Shown here: positions 14,524 to 23,293 of the stretch, one piece after another
How the letters are laid out: every line of letters begins with the position of its first letter
How positions within the stretch are numbered: position 1 is the stretch's first letter
Assembly: GCA_946413945.1 (NCBI GenBank)
Contig: CAMKMR010000002.1
Span: 1 to 30,078, forward strand
DNA length: 30,078 bases
Direction: 5' to 3'
Source of the DNA: an uncultured Lachnospiraceae bacterium
Lineage (GTDB): Bacteria > Bacillota > Clostridia > Lachnospirales > Lachnospiraceae
The notes under the pieces: generated by a model
The model's database searches: none
Told to the model about the DNA's origin: nothing
What the model saw: only the letters and a program-made list of their open reading frames with translations
Position numbers and translations under genes: made by a program

Positions 14524-16905
14524 TTATAACCAGATTGTACAGATCATCCTGACTAAGAATGTGAAGATCCAGGCTATGAAGCACTGCCATACTACCATAT
14601 ATACAGCCCATTTGGCGCCCAGTTCTCTTTTTACTGCCGCGATTGCTGCTATACATGGGCTATAAAGCAGACTAAATACCAGAAGTGACGCTGCCGCTGC
14701 AGGAGTAAGTACTGCTGTAACTCCACCGGATGCCGCAAAAAGCACTTCAAGTGTTGATACTACACTTTCCTTAGCCATAACACCGCTTATCAGCGAAGTG
14801 ATGATCCTCCAGTCCCCTAAGCCCACAGGCTTAAAGAATGGAGCGATACCTCCAGCGATTATTGCTAGCATAGAATCTGAAGAATCATTAACCAGATTAA
14901 AACTGAAATCAAAAGTCTTAAGGAACCATACACAGATTGTCGCAATAAGGATCACTGAAAAAGCCTTCTGGATAAAATCCTTTGACTTCTCCCAAAGAAG
15001 CTGGGTAACATTTTTTACGCCAGGCATTCTATAGTTTGGAAGTTCCATTACAAATGGAACCGCCTCTCCCTTAAACAAGGTCTTCTTATAGATAAATGCA
15101 ACTATTATACCAACCACTATACCTGTAAGATATATTCCGGTCATTATGATGGCCTTGTATCCTGAAAAGAAGGCATTTACAAAAAAAGCATATATAGGCA
15201 GCTTGGCCGTACAGCTCATAAATGGCGTAAGGAGTATAGTCAGCTTTCTGTCCCTCTCACTGGGAAGAGTTCTAGATGACATTACTGCCGGCACTGTGCA
15301 TCCGAAACCAATAAGAAGTGGAACTATACTTCTTCCTGAAAGTCCCAGCTTTCTTAAAAGCTTATCCATTACAAATGCAACTCTTGCTATGTAACCACTG
15401 TCTTCTAACAGTGACAGGAAAAAAAACATCGTAACAACAATCGGAAGGAAAGACACTACGCTTCCTACACCTTCAAAGATTCCATTTATAACAAGATTCT
15501 GAAGAACCGGATTAACCTTTCCCTTTGTCAGAGCCACTTCCACTACTCCGGTAAAATGCTCTATTCCTTTTGCTATGATATCCTGGAAAAATGGTCCTAT
15601 CAGCCCAAATGTAAGATAAAATACAAGAGCCATCACTGCTATAAAAACCGGTATAGCTGTGTATTTTCCAGTAAGCAGCCTGTCTAATTTTACGCTTCTT
15701 TCGTGCTCCTTACTTTCCTCCGGTTTGATGACACTTTCCTCGGCCACCTTCATAATATAAGAAAATCTCATATCTGCGATGGCTGCGCTTCTATCAAGAT
15801 TTCTTTCCTTTTCCATCTGAAGAGTGATATGCTCTAGCATTTCCTTTTCATTTTGATCAAGATCTAATTTATCTAGGATAACTTTGTCACCCTCTATCAG
15901 TTTGCTTGCCGCAAACCTGACGGGTATTCCTTTATCTCGTGCATGATCTTCTATGAGATGCACTACTGCATGTATACATCTGTGAACTGCTCCGCCATTT
16001 TCATCTCCACTGCAGAAATCATGTTTTATAGGACATTCCTGATATTTGGCAACATGGATAGCATGACTCACAAGTTCACTTATACCTTCATTTTTAGCCG
16101 CTGAAATAGGAACTACAGGAACGCCTAAAAGTTTTTCCATGGTATTTACATCTATGGAACCGCCATTTCCACGAAGCTCATCCATCATATTAAGAGCAAC
16201 TACCATCGGAATCCCCATCTCCAAAAGCTGCATGGTAAGATAGAGGTTTCTTTCAATATTTGTAGCATCTACGATATTAATGATAGCCTTTGGCTTTTCT
16301 GTCAGGACAAAATCTCTTGAAACAAGTTCTTCACTACTGTAAGGAGACATGGAATATATTCCCGGAAGATCAGTGACCATTGTATCCTTATGGCCTATGA
16401 TGGCGCCATCTTTTCTGTCAACTGTTACTCCGGGGAAGTTGCCCACATGCTGTTTAGATCCTGTAAGCTGATTAAATAATGTAGTTTTTCCACAGTTCTG
16501 ATTTCCCACTAAGGCAAAAGTAAGGAGAGTTCCCGGCTCCAGCGGATTTCCACTTCCCTTAGGATGGAATTTTCCTCCTTCACCAAGTCCAGGATGTTCC
16601 TGCTTTTTTCTTTCAGCTTTCTTTTCTTCTAGTTTCTTCTTTCTTTTTAAGATTGCCGTCTCGCTGGCATTTTCTATTGTTCTGACATTTTCAATTTCAA
16701 TCTGAGATGCATCATCAAGTCTAAAAGTCAACTCATATCCATGAAGTCTAAGTTCCACTGGATCTCCCATAGGCGCATATTTTACTACCGTTACTTCTGT
16801 TCCAGGTATGATGCCCATATCAAGGAAATGCTGCCTTAACTCACCTTGTCCTCCTACAGAGAGAACTTCTGCCGTTTCTCCAATTTTTAAATCTTTTAAT
16901 GTCAT
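14524..16905 (-). CDS. feoB: Ferrous iron transporter FeoB with fused FeoA domain
   Basis: 793 residues. Residues 1-75 are a FeoA (SH3-like) domain (MTLKDLKIGETAEVLSV, GIIPGTEVTVVKYAPMGDPVELRLHGYELTFR in parts), joined by a Lys-rich linker (80-125) to FeoB. The GTPase domain shows G1 GNQNCGKT (134-141), the switch segment GNFPGVTVDR, G3 DLPG (179-182) and G4 NMMD (239-242). The membrane part from about 410 has the two Gate motifs and conserved cysteines, as in ...GFGCTVPAVMSSRTL and FMSCTAKLPIYAFF. It imports Fe2+ under anaerobic or low-oxygen conditions. FeoA is usually a separate small protein. The ribosome binding site is weak (AGAGAT). It has its own promoter at 16944-16972 and a dyad over the -10. 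The permease gene starts 100 bases downstream. Confidence 0.96.
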   Translation of the reverse strand: MTLKDLKIGETAEVLSVGGQGELRQHFLDMGIIPGTEVTVVKYAPMGDPVELRLHGYELTFRLDDASQIEIENVRTIENASETAILKRKKKLEEKKAERKKQEHPGLGEGGKFHPKGSGNPLEPGTLLTFALVGNQNCGKTTLFNQLTGSKQHVGNFPGVTVDRKDGAIIGHKDTMVTDLPGIYSMSPYSSEELVSRDFVLTEKPKAIINIVDATNIERNLYLTMQLLEMGIPMVVALNMMDELRGNGGSIDVNTMEKLLGVPVVPISAAKNEGISELVSHAIHVAKYQECPIKHDFCSGDENGGAVHRCIHAVVHLIEDHARDKGIPVRFAASKLIEGDKVILDKLDLDQNEKEMLEHITLQMEKERNLDRSAAIADMRFSYIMKVAEESVIKPEESKEHERSVKLDRLLTGKYTAIPVFIAVMALVFYLTFGLIGPFFQDIIAKGIEHFTGVVEVALTKGKVNPVLQNLVINGIFEGVGSVVSFLPIVVTMFFFLSLLEDSGYIARVAFVMDKLLRKLGLSGRSIVPLLIGFGCTVPAVMSSRTLPSERDRKLTILLTPFMSCTAKLPIYAFFVNAFFSGYKAIIMTGIYLTGIVVGIIVAFIYKKTLFKGEAVPFVMELPNYRMPGVKNVTQLLWEKSKDFIQKAFSVILIATICVWFLKTFDFSFNLVNDSSDSMLAIIAGGIAPFFKPVGLGDWRIITSLISGVMAKESVVSTLEVLFAASGGVTAVLTPAAAASLLVFSLLYSPCIAAIAAVKRELGAKWAVYMVVWQCFIAWIFTFLVRMICTIWL

Positions 16906-16928
16906 AAAATATCTCTTTTCTAAAAACC

Positions 16929-16972
16929 AGTTATCTATGGCTAACTATACTCACTTTTAATCATTTTTGCAA
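16929..16972 (-). promoter_or_regulatory. feoAB promoter with dyad over the -10
   Basis: Minus strand TTGCAA (16967-16972), 17 bases, TATAGT (16944-16949). Overlapping the -10 and start is AGTTA-8-TAACT (16942-16946 with 16929-16933), containing GTTAGCC, a word also found in DtxR/IdeR-type iron boxes. A classical 19-bp Fur box is not seen. Iron-dependent repression is inferred from the gene and from the dyad position. Confidence 0.65.
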
Positions 16973-16993
16973 GCTAATATAACTTGTAACTTC

Positions 16994-17028
16994 TTTTAGC
17001 TGCTTATAAACTCTTGATTTTTAGCTGC
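16994..17028. repeat. Direct repeat of TTTTAGCTGC upstream of feoAB
   Basis: TTTTAGCTGC at 16994-17003 recurs exactly at 17019-17028, 25 bases apart, about 22 to 56 bases upstream of the feoAB -35 box. It may be a binding site pair or chance; no function can be assigned. Confidence 0.35.
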
Positions 17029-17081
17029 ATTTTTCTTGATCATTTTCCGTACCATGCAGTAAGATCTTAGTTATTTTAATC

Positions 17082-18464
17082 TTACTTTGCCGTTTTTTTA
17101 AATTTACAACGCCATGATCCATTAAATTTTATAGAAAGGAGTGAAAGGATCAGTGAAACAGCCATAGCAATAAGTGTAAACTGGTCCTTAGTTAAAGCTG
17201 TCTTTTCAACTAAAGTTGTCATATAACTTGCTACTATCCCTAGTCCGCCCCCTAGGATAACTGCCAGTATCCAGACAGGCTTTCTTATTTCTTTTTTCTT
17301 ATAACAAAGTATTGCCACAGATATAGGAAAAATTACACCTGCTGTATAAACTGAATAAACTCCAGAAAGTATTGCAATGATATCCTGTGTTTTAAGAGCC
17401 ATAAGCATTGCTAAAGCACCTATTACACATACTGTTATTCTGATCAGTTCTACAGAATCCTTCCTTAAAATATCCTTTACAAAAATTGTAGATGCATTTA
17501 TTACGCAGGTATCTGTTGAAGAAAGTACCGCTGAAAGAAGGGCGAGTATCATGATAATACCAATCCCCTTTGGCAGACCCTTAACCGCCAGATAAATAAG
17601 GGCTTTTGATTCTCCTAAAGTTTCCTCAGGGATATTATATTTTACCCACATTCCAATAAATACAACAATAAGTGCGAAGAAAAAGAGGGCAATAGCTGTT
17701 ATAAGCGCAGCCTTCTTTGCAGTTTTTGCATCCTTTGAGATAAGATTCCTTGATACAATATCCGGTCCAAGAAAGTAAACTCCTCCTATGACAAAGAACT
17801 GAGTAAGAAGATTTTCAGGCTCATAAGAGCTATTTAACAATTCTATATTATTAAATATTTCTGTATTATTCTGTCCTTTTGTTGTGTAAAGATATATGCA
17901 TGTTACTATCATTCCAAGTAGAATGACTATATACTGCAGGGCATCAGTTTTTACAACTGAAAGCTGTCCCCCCAGTAATGTATAGATAAAAACAACAATT
18001 GAAACAATTATAAAAATAATTTTTGAATTATTATTAAGAACAAGTGAGATGATACCGTTCATTGCAACAAGCTGTCCAGCCACAACTCCGATCCATGCGA
18101 TCACTATGATAAACGAAAGCAGAAGTTCAGCCGGTCTTCCCATTGTCACCCTTGCAACATGAGGCAGGGTATCTGCATCTATTTCTCTTATCTTTTTTGA
18201 TACTAAGAAAGCTTGAAAGAAAAGCCCAACTGAGCCAAATAAGAGCCACCAGACTGATGGAAAACCAATTTTATAACAGTTGTCAACTACCGCTATCGTA
18301 GCAGACGCTCCAACTATAGTTGCCATAGTTGTCATGAAAACCTTAAAGGTATTCTGATTCTTTCCGGCAACAGCATATTCTTTAAATGAAGCTGCTTTTT
18401 TTGAATCATAGATACCAAGTCCGATAAGAGCTGCCATATAAAGCAATATTATAACTAGTAACAT
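17082..18464 (-). CDS. Sodium:solute symporter (SSS family)
   Basis: About 460 residues with 12-13 helices in the LeuT-fold SSS arrangement (the family of PutP, PanF and SglT): LYMAALIGLGIYDSKKAASFKEY at the N-terminus, FMTTMATIVGASATIAVVD in the sodium-site region, GGVYFLGPDIVSRNL and LSAVLSSTDTCVINASTIFVKDIL further on. Solute unknown. I choose the ATG at 18464 because GCGAGG lies eight bases upstream; the ATG seven codons earlier (18485) lacks such a site, which falls inside it. The gene has its own near-perfect promoter (18523-18551) and an inverted copy of its ribosome binding site region in that promoter. It is followed by 176 bases before feoAB, with no clear terminator. Confidence 0.9.
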   Translation of the reverse strand: MLLVIILLYMAALIGLGIYDSKKAASFKEYAVAGKNQNTFKVFMTTMATIVGASATIAVVDNCYKIGFPSVWWLLFGSVGLFFQAFLVSKKIREIDADTLPHVARVTMGRPAELLLSFIIVIAWIGVVAGQLVAMNGIISLVLNNNSKIIFIIVSIVVFIYTLLGGQLSVVKTDALQYIVILLGMIVTCIYLYTTKGQNNTEIFNNIELLNSSYEPENLLTQFFVIGGVYFLGPDIVSRNLISKDAKTAKKAALITAIALFFFALIVVFIGMWVKYNIPEETLGESKALIYLAVKGLPKGIGIIMILALLSAVLSSTDTCVINASTIFVKDILRKDSVELIRITVCVIGALAMLMALKTQDIIAILSGVYSVYTAGVIFPISVAILCYKKKEIRKPVWILAVILGGGLGIVASYMTTLVEKTALTKDQFTLIAMAVSLILSLLSIKFNGSWRCKFKKTAK

Positions 18465-18468
18465 AAAA

Positions 18469-18541
18469 AAACCTCGCTTTATCATACCAACAAATTATTA
18501 CTGTTTCTGCAGAACAATTTGAAGTATAAAATGCGAGGTTT
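18469..18541. repeat. 9-bp inverted repeat joining promoter spacer and ribosome binding site
   Basis: On the plus strand AAACCTCGC (18469-18477) and GCGAGGTTT (18533-18541) are exact complements. One copy contains the GAGG ribosome binding site of the symporter gene; the other lies in the spacer of its promoter. If transcription starts where the promoter predicts, only one arm is in the RNA, so a DNA-level operator pair is more likely than a hairpin. If it starts further upstream, the arms would form a stem that masks the ribosome binding site and ends in seven U. Confidence 0.6.
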
Positions 18542-18551
18542 GATTTGTCAA
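18523..18551 (-). promoter_or_regulatory. Sigma-A promoter of the SSS symporter gene
   Basis: Minus strand TTGACA (18546-18551), exactly 17 bases, TATACT (18523-18528). The start is expected near 18516, giving a leader of about 50 bases. The -35 forms one arm of a perfect dyad, TGTCAAC (18546-18552) with GTTGACA (18569-18575). The leader contains CAAATT/AATTTG (18491-18496 with 18516-18521) and the palindrome TTCTGCAGAA. Confidence 0.8.
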
Positions 18552-18601
18552 CTTGAATTTATTTTTTGGTTGACATTCTTTAAGTTGACGCCGCGTATCC
18601 T

Positions 18602-20386
18602 TTAATCTTCTTTAGAGATATACTTATTCAATGTTTCAACGACTGTATTAAGATCATATGGTTTAGCAATATAATCATCAAGCTGGTTCTCAAGAACTCT
18701 TTCCTTGTCACCAAACATAGCTCTTGCTGTTACTGCTATGATAGGAAGACGCTTTCTTCTACTCTGTTTTTCAATCTTTCTTATTTCCTGAGTAGCAGCG
18801 ATACCGTCCATTACTGGCATCTGCACATCGAAGAGTGCTGCATCATAACCTTTTTCTTTATAAAGCTCAACGGCCTTTTTACCATTTTCAGCTATATCAT
18901 ATGAGAATCCGGCCATTCCAAGAAGCTTACCAATTACCTGCTGATTTACAGGTTCATCTTCTGCAACCAGGATTCTTGCATTCTTACCGCTTGGATTATT
19001 GATTGAAAATGCTGCCAGACTTTCTTCTACAACATTTTCTTTTACTTCTTCATTTAATTCAGCTGCCTTAACAACCTTTAATGGAATCTCGGCAATGAAC
19101 GTTGAGCCGATGCCTTCCTTACTCTGAACTGTGATATTACCACCCATAAGTTCAGTGATCTGCTTTGAAATAACAAGACCAAGACCTGATCCGCCGTACT
19201 TTCTTGTATCAGATCCATCTACCTGAGAAAATCTGACGAAAAGCTTGCCCATATTAGCATCTGAAATACCAATACCTGTATCTGCAACTGCCATACGAAG
19301 TGTGATCTTATCAGTTGCATTATCTTTTGTATCATCTATAGCTGCAACCTTAACTCTTACGCCACCTTCTGATGTGAACTTAATGGCATTTGAAAGCAGA
19401 CAGTTAAGCACCTGCTGAATACGCTGTCCATCAGCCTTAACCAGCTTAGGAATATTGTTACTAAAGTTAAGATCTAGTGTGATCCCCTTATTATCAGCTG
19501 TAGGAACCTGAGCTGCAACTGTCTCTTCGATAGATGACTTAATATCGCATGTCTCTTCTTTGATCTTATATTTACCTGCTTCCAACTTGCTGATATCAAG
19601 GATATCATTTATAAGTCTGAGGAGGTTATCTGCACAGTTCTTTGCTGTAAGAAGATTATCTCTATAATCAGCCTGAAGATCATCAGCCATAAGTGTAAGC
19701 TGGATCATTCCAAGTATTCCGTTGATAGGTGTTCTGATCTCATGGCTCATGTTAGCAAGGAATTCAGCCTGAGTTTTATATGCAGCATTTGCACTTTCAA
19801 TAGCTTTTGAAAGCTTTGACTCTGTTTCTTTCTGCTCAGTTACATCAATAACTACCATATTGATATAATCAGCCTCTGATTTATACATAACAGTATTGAA
19901 AACTTTGCCAAGCTTTTCCATTGTTATCTCAACATCCATCAGGTCTCCCTGTTTTGTTCCGGATGTGTTGTATGCCTTAAACCATGCATTGATATCTCTA
20001 AGAACCTCTATTGAGCTTTCTCCAAGGATCTTATCTTTTATTTCTTCAATGTTAATGCCAAATAATGAAGGAAATGTTTCATTTGCATCAACAAGCTGAT
20101 ATCCTGTCACTTCCCCTGATGGCTCAGTCAATATCTTTGCCTGAGCAAAACCTATAGGAAGGTTCATAAAAAGCTTATGATACTTTTCATTCTTTGATTC
20201 TGCTTTTCCCTGTTTTTCTCCAAATAAAGTAAATATAAGAGAAAAAACAAGTGCCGTCTGGATAACCAGCATAATGACACCGACAATGTAATTATTTGAG
20301 ATTACACCGAAAATGCCAAGAACGGCTATCACCACCGCCGATAATATTGCAAGTTTACGCGGTTCTAAATCATTCAATTTATTCAT
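18602..20386 (-). CDS. Hybrid sensor histidine kinase/response regulator with PAS domain
   Basis: 594 residues. Two hydrophobic segments at about 11-29 and 32-53 anchor it with almost no external loop, followed by a PAS-like domain (about 67-190). HisKA has the phosphorylated H215 in EFLANMSHEIRTP. The HATPase domain spans about 310-440, with the N box around N333, G1 DTGIG (369-373) and G2 GGSGLGL (398-404). A receiver domain covers about 470-590, with acidic E476/D477, phosphoacceptor D520 in FDVQMPVMDG, T553 and K575. It lacks an Hpt domain, and no partner regulator or Hpt gene is near, so the output route is unknown; the short sensor part suggests an intracellular or membrane signal. The ATG has GGAGGGG upstream. 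It lies about 105 bases after the YfhO gene, with its own promoter candidate. Confidence 0.94.
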   Translation of the reverse strand: MNKLNDLEPRKLAILSAVVIAVLGIFGVISNNYIVGVIMLVIQTALVFSLIFTLFGEKQGKAESKNEKYHKLFMNLPIGFAQAKILTEPSGEVTGYQLVDANETFPSLFGINIEEIKDKILGESSIEVLRDINAWFKAYNTSGTKQGDLMDVEITMEKLGKVFNTVMYKSEADYINMVVIDVTEQKETESKLSKAIESANAAYKTQAEFLANMSHEIRTPINGILGMIQLTLMADDLQADYRDNLLTAKNCADNLLRLINDILDISKLEAGKYKIKEETCDIKSSIEETVAAQVPTADNKGITLDLNFSNNIPKLVKADGQRIQQVLNCLLSNAIKFTSEGGVRVKVAAIDDTKDNATDKITLRMAVADTGIGISDANMGKLFVRFSQVDGSDTRKYGGSGLGLVISKQITELMGGNITVQSKEGIGSTFIAEIPLKVVKAAELNEEVKENVVEESLAAFSINNPSGKNARILVAEDEPVNQQVIGKLLGMAGFSYDIAENGKKAVELYKEKGYDAALFDVQMPVMDGIAATQEIRKIEKQSRRKRLPIIAVTARAMFGDKERVLENQLDDYIAKPYDLNTVVETLNKYISKED

Positions 20387-20446
20387 GACTACCCCTCCAA
20401 AGTCAAATTATACAAAAATGAGCATATTTTCATTCCCTAAGACAGA

Positions 20447-20475
20447 ATTTTACTATAAGTCATCTTTTCGGTCAA
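20447..20475 (-). promoter_or_regulatory. Promoter candidate of the histidine kinase gene
   Basis: Minus strand TTGACC (20470-20475), 17 bases, TAAAAT (20447-20452), about 60 bases upstream of the start codon and partly inside the gap after the YfhO gene. A lone TATAAT at 20407-20412 has no matching -35. Confidence 0.55.
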
Positions 20476-20491
20476 TGAGTTTATTTGTTAA

Positions 20492-23140
20492 TTATGCATA
20501 TATTCCGTCTTTCTTTTTAGTTCCTATGTACATAATAACGAAAACAGCCCAGGCCGCTACACTTATGAGCAGCCCCGTAACAAGTCCCTGAGGAAAATAT
20601 TTCATAACGATGTCATGTTTTCCTGCTTCAATCTCTGCTCCTAAAAGTCCAGTTGCAATCTTTATTGTTCTAACCTTTTTTCCATCCACATATATATGCC
20701 ACCCCTCATCATAAGGAATGCTTGTAAATAAAAGCTGGGATTCCAAAAGTTCGATACTTCCTTCTATTTTTGTATCAGTCACATTTGTTACATTCATCTT
20801 ACTTTCCGAGAGCTTTTTTACCATCTCTCTTTCAACTTCTTCATTACATAAGCTGATATATAAACCGATAGTTCCTGAAGACGAAGCCGAATCCCCCAAT
20901 TTGATATCAAATTCTACTATGTCATTTTTTTCCAGATAACCCATATCAAAAAACTGAGACTGATATCTATCAGAGGCTTTGTTTTTTTCATTAACCTTAT
21001 ATTCTACATTTTTTATGCCGCTTCCTCTTATATTTGCATAACTTCTTCCACCATATCTTGCGCTAAATGATACGCGGATCACCGTATCATTTTTGGCCCC
21101 TGAATAGTGGATAGTCCTTGGATTATTCTTATCGATATAAACCTTAGCTCTGTCAGAATCCACCTGATATTCTTCGCTATTAAGAGTAAATACAGAATCT
21201 TCTATACCGGTCATTAAGCTAGCCAGATCATTAAGTTTTTTGCCCGGAGTTGCCGAGCTCTTTTTCTGCCCCCAGCTTATCATATTTTTATCCACGCCAA
21301 AGGCTATAGGCAGAACGTCCTGATTTTCATAGACCTTGACAGCTTCATTTTCAAAAACGCAGTTATCTGCCTCTGCGCCGCCGTACCACTCACCGGTTCT
21401 TGAATAGACGTATCTTACACCCAGAATATCATTGGCAAGTATATTACCACCGTTAAAAAGAAATTCATTTGCCCCTGTGTAAAATCCCACATTATTGGCC
21501 AGATCTACCATATCGCCTCTTACGGTAGAGCAAAATGTTCCTAATGAATTCATCCCGTTATAGGTTGGTTCATCCAGCATAAGATGTGATGACATGTCGC
21601 TTCTATAGAAGCTGTAAGCTTTTGCTTTGCTATAGCTGTCTACCGTATTTACTGCTTCCATCATTTCTTCTGTATATTCCTGATAATAACCCGCCGAGGC
21701 AACATCATTTTCCTTTATAGAAAGTGATGCCGATGCAAGGGTCTCTATTGTTATCAGTCCCGCCAGCAGCATGGTTGAAACATATAAGGACAACACGTTA
21801 TTTTTCCTAAGAATGAGAAATGTAAAATAAACCAGAAGTATAAGTCCTGAAACCATTGCCACCACAAGATCCGAATACTTCGAGTTCATTTTGGTAAGTA
21901 TTATACAGGCTATATAAAAGCCTACAGTAAGCAGCATTGCAATGATGATCCTGTAAAATTTTGTCTGCTTTATCTTTGCTACAGCCAGATATGCCAGATA
22001 AAGTTCTGTAAATGTAAAGCAGATTGAAAATCTGTTAGGAATTCCAAACTGATCATGAAAGCCGTGCCATATATAATTAAGCAGCTTGGTATTAAAAGAA
22101 AGAAGCAGGATTGCCATAAGCAATCCTTTTCTAATTCTTTCTATAAGACTTATCCTGTCAGTAACAAGGAATAAAAATATCCCAAATATCGCTATCGTAC
22201 CTGCATAAAGATTTATATTCCCATCAAAGTTGTCTGCATTTACTGCCCTGGAAAGAAATATAGCCTTTTTCCACTGATCAAAGAATTTTCCATAAAACTC
22301 AAATTTAGGAAAACTGAGTTTTGCCGAAGCAGTCTTTGTAATAGCAAAAAATGCCGTCAGCAGTGAAAATGCTGCCATCCCTGCAGCAAGGATTGACATT
22401 AAAGCAAATCTTATTCCATCCATAAAGAATTTTTTTATGCTTTCATGTCCGCTGCTAAAAAACCACAGCACTAAAAATATGCAAAGGATAAAAGCAATAT
22501 AGTAATTACAGTAGAGCACGTAGAATAATGAGAGTACATAGAGTTTAAAGTCCTTATCTTTCATCATTCTTTCATATCCTAAGATAAGTAAAGGGAGTAC
22601 CATGATACAGTCCATCCACATGATATTCCAGCTGTAACCCACTATATAATTACAAAGTCCGAAGCTGATACCAAAAGCAGCCATCAGCATATTATTTTCA
22701 GGTTTTTTCTTTCTTCTGGACAGCATATAGGCAAAGGCCCCGGAAGAAAATGCCACCTTAAATGCCATTAGTATAGAAAAGGCTGCTGTCGTTCCTCTTT
22801 TACTAAAGAAAACAAGTATCAGATTAAGCGGACAGGCCATATAATATAAAAGCAGGGAGAGAAAGTTCATTCCCCCTCCTACCTTCCAGGTATATAACAG
22901 GCTGCCTCCATGCTTTAGTTTATCCTGATAATCCGCCATAAAGGGAATATATTGATGAATGCTGTCTACTTTTGTAAAAGCATTTTCTCCAAATGGAGCT
23001 ACATCCGCTACTATCATAACGATCAGCAGATACACTGCTGTTATCCCAAAGGAAATAAGTGCAGCCCTGTTACGCCATAGCCATGCAGATACATTTCCCC
23101 TACTGAATTTATCTCTTAGAATTGTTTTTATCTTCTCCAA
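20492..23140 (-). CDS. YfhO-family multi-pass membrane protein (GT-C type)
   Basis: 882 residues with about 12 or more helices in the N-terminal 480 residues, a soluble, presumably external, region at about 490-850, and a last helix near 855-875. The signature of the YfhO family is clear near the start: PFGENAFTKVDSIHQYIPF, the YTWKVGGGMNF turn and LSLLLYYMACPLNL. YfhO proteins belong to the GT-C glycosyltransferase superfamily; relatives in Bacillus and Listeria act in glycosylation of lipoteichoic or wall polymers, so a cell-envelope sugar transferase is likely, the acceptor unknown. The start is TTG with GGAG seven bases upstream; the nearby ATG at 23153 is out of frame. It is read after hisA on the same strand, with 153 bases between that hold a duplicated hisA end. 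Confidence 0.88.
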   Translation of the reverse strand: MEKIKTILRDKFSRGNVSAWLWRNRAALISFGITAVYLLIVMIVADVAPFGENAFTKVDSIHQYIPFMADYQDKLKHGGSLLYTWKVGGGMNFLSLLLYYMACPLNLILVFFSKRGTTAAFSILMAFKVAFSSGAFAYMLSRRKKKPENNMLMAAFGISFGLCNYIVGYSWNIMWMDCIMVLPLLILGYERMMKDKDFKLYVLSLFYVLYCNYYIAFILCIFLVLWFFSSGHESIKKFFMDGIRFALMSILAAGMAAFSLLTAFFAITKTASAKLSFPKFEFYGKFFDQWKKAIFLSRAVNADNFDGNINLYAGTIAIFGIFLFLVTDRISLIERIRKGLLMAILLLSFNTKLLNYIWHGFHDQFGIPNRFSICFTFTELYLAYLAVAKIKQTKFYRIIIAMLLTVGFYIACIILTKMNSKYSDLVVAMVSGLILLVYFTFLILRKNNVLSLYVSTMLLAGLITIETLASASLSIKENDVASAGYYQEYTEEMMEAVNTVDSYSKAKAYSFYRSDMSSHLMLDEPTYNGMNSLGTFCSTVRGDMVDLANNVGFYTGANEFLFNGGNILANDILGVRYVYSRTGEWYGGAEADNCVFENEAVKVYENQDVLPIAFGVDKNMISWGQKKSSATPGKKLNDLASLMTGIEDSVFTLNSEEYQVDSDRAKVYIDKNNPRTIHYSGAKNDTVIRVSFSARYGGRSYANIRGSGIKNVEYKVNEKNKASDRYQSQFFDMGYLEKNDIVEFDIKLGDSASSSGTIGLYISLCNEEVEREMVKKLSESKMNVTNVTDTKIEGSIELLESQLLFTSIPYDEGWHIYVDGKKVRTIKIATGLLGAEIEAGKHDIVMKYFPQGLVTGLLISVAAWAVFVIMYIGTKKKDGIYA

Positions 23141-23223
23141 TACCTTGCTCCATCCCTGCTGTTAATTTTTGCTTTCCCCAACTACTCTTTTAACTTATCA
23201 TCCAACACTTGCCGGTCTCCCCT

Positions 23224-23254
23224 CATTCAGCGATCACTTTTAGAACTTCCTCGA
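23224..23254 (-). pseudogene. Duplicated remnant of the hisA 3' end
   Basis: Bases 23225-23254 repeat 23296-23325, the last codons of hisA, with 29 of 30 identical, displaced by 71 bases. The copy still reads EEVLKVIAE and a stop (TGA instead of TAA) on the minus strand. Upstream of it the sequence differs from hisA; the open frame there (TWIACPF...) has no start codon or ribosome binding site. It is a scrap left by partial duplication or recombination, not a working gene. Confidence 0.8.
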
Positions 23255-23293
23255 ATGGACAGGCAATCCATGTGCGAATGGAAACTATCCCTC

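Noticed and set aside
17058..17086. 8-bp inverted repeat AGTAAGAT/ATCTTACT over the SSS symporter stop codon
   Set aside because: No T-run follows on the minus strand, so it does not qualify as an intrinsic terminator; kept only as a possible stem.
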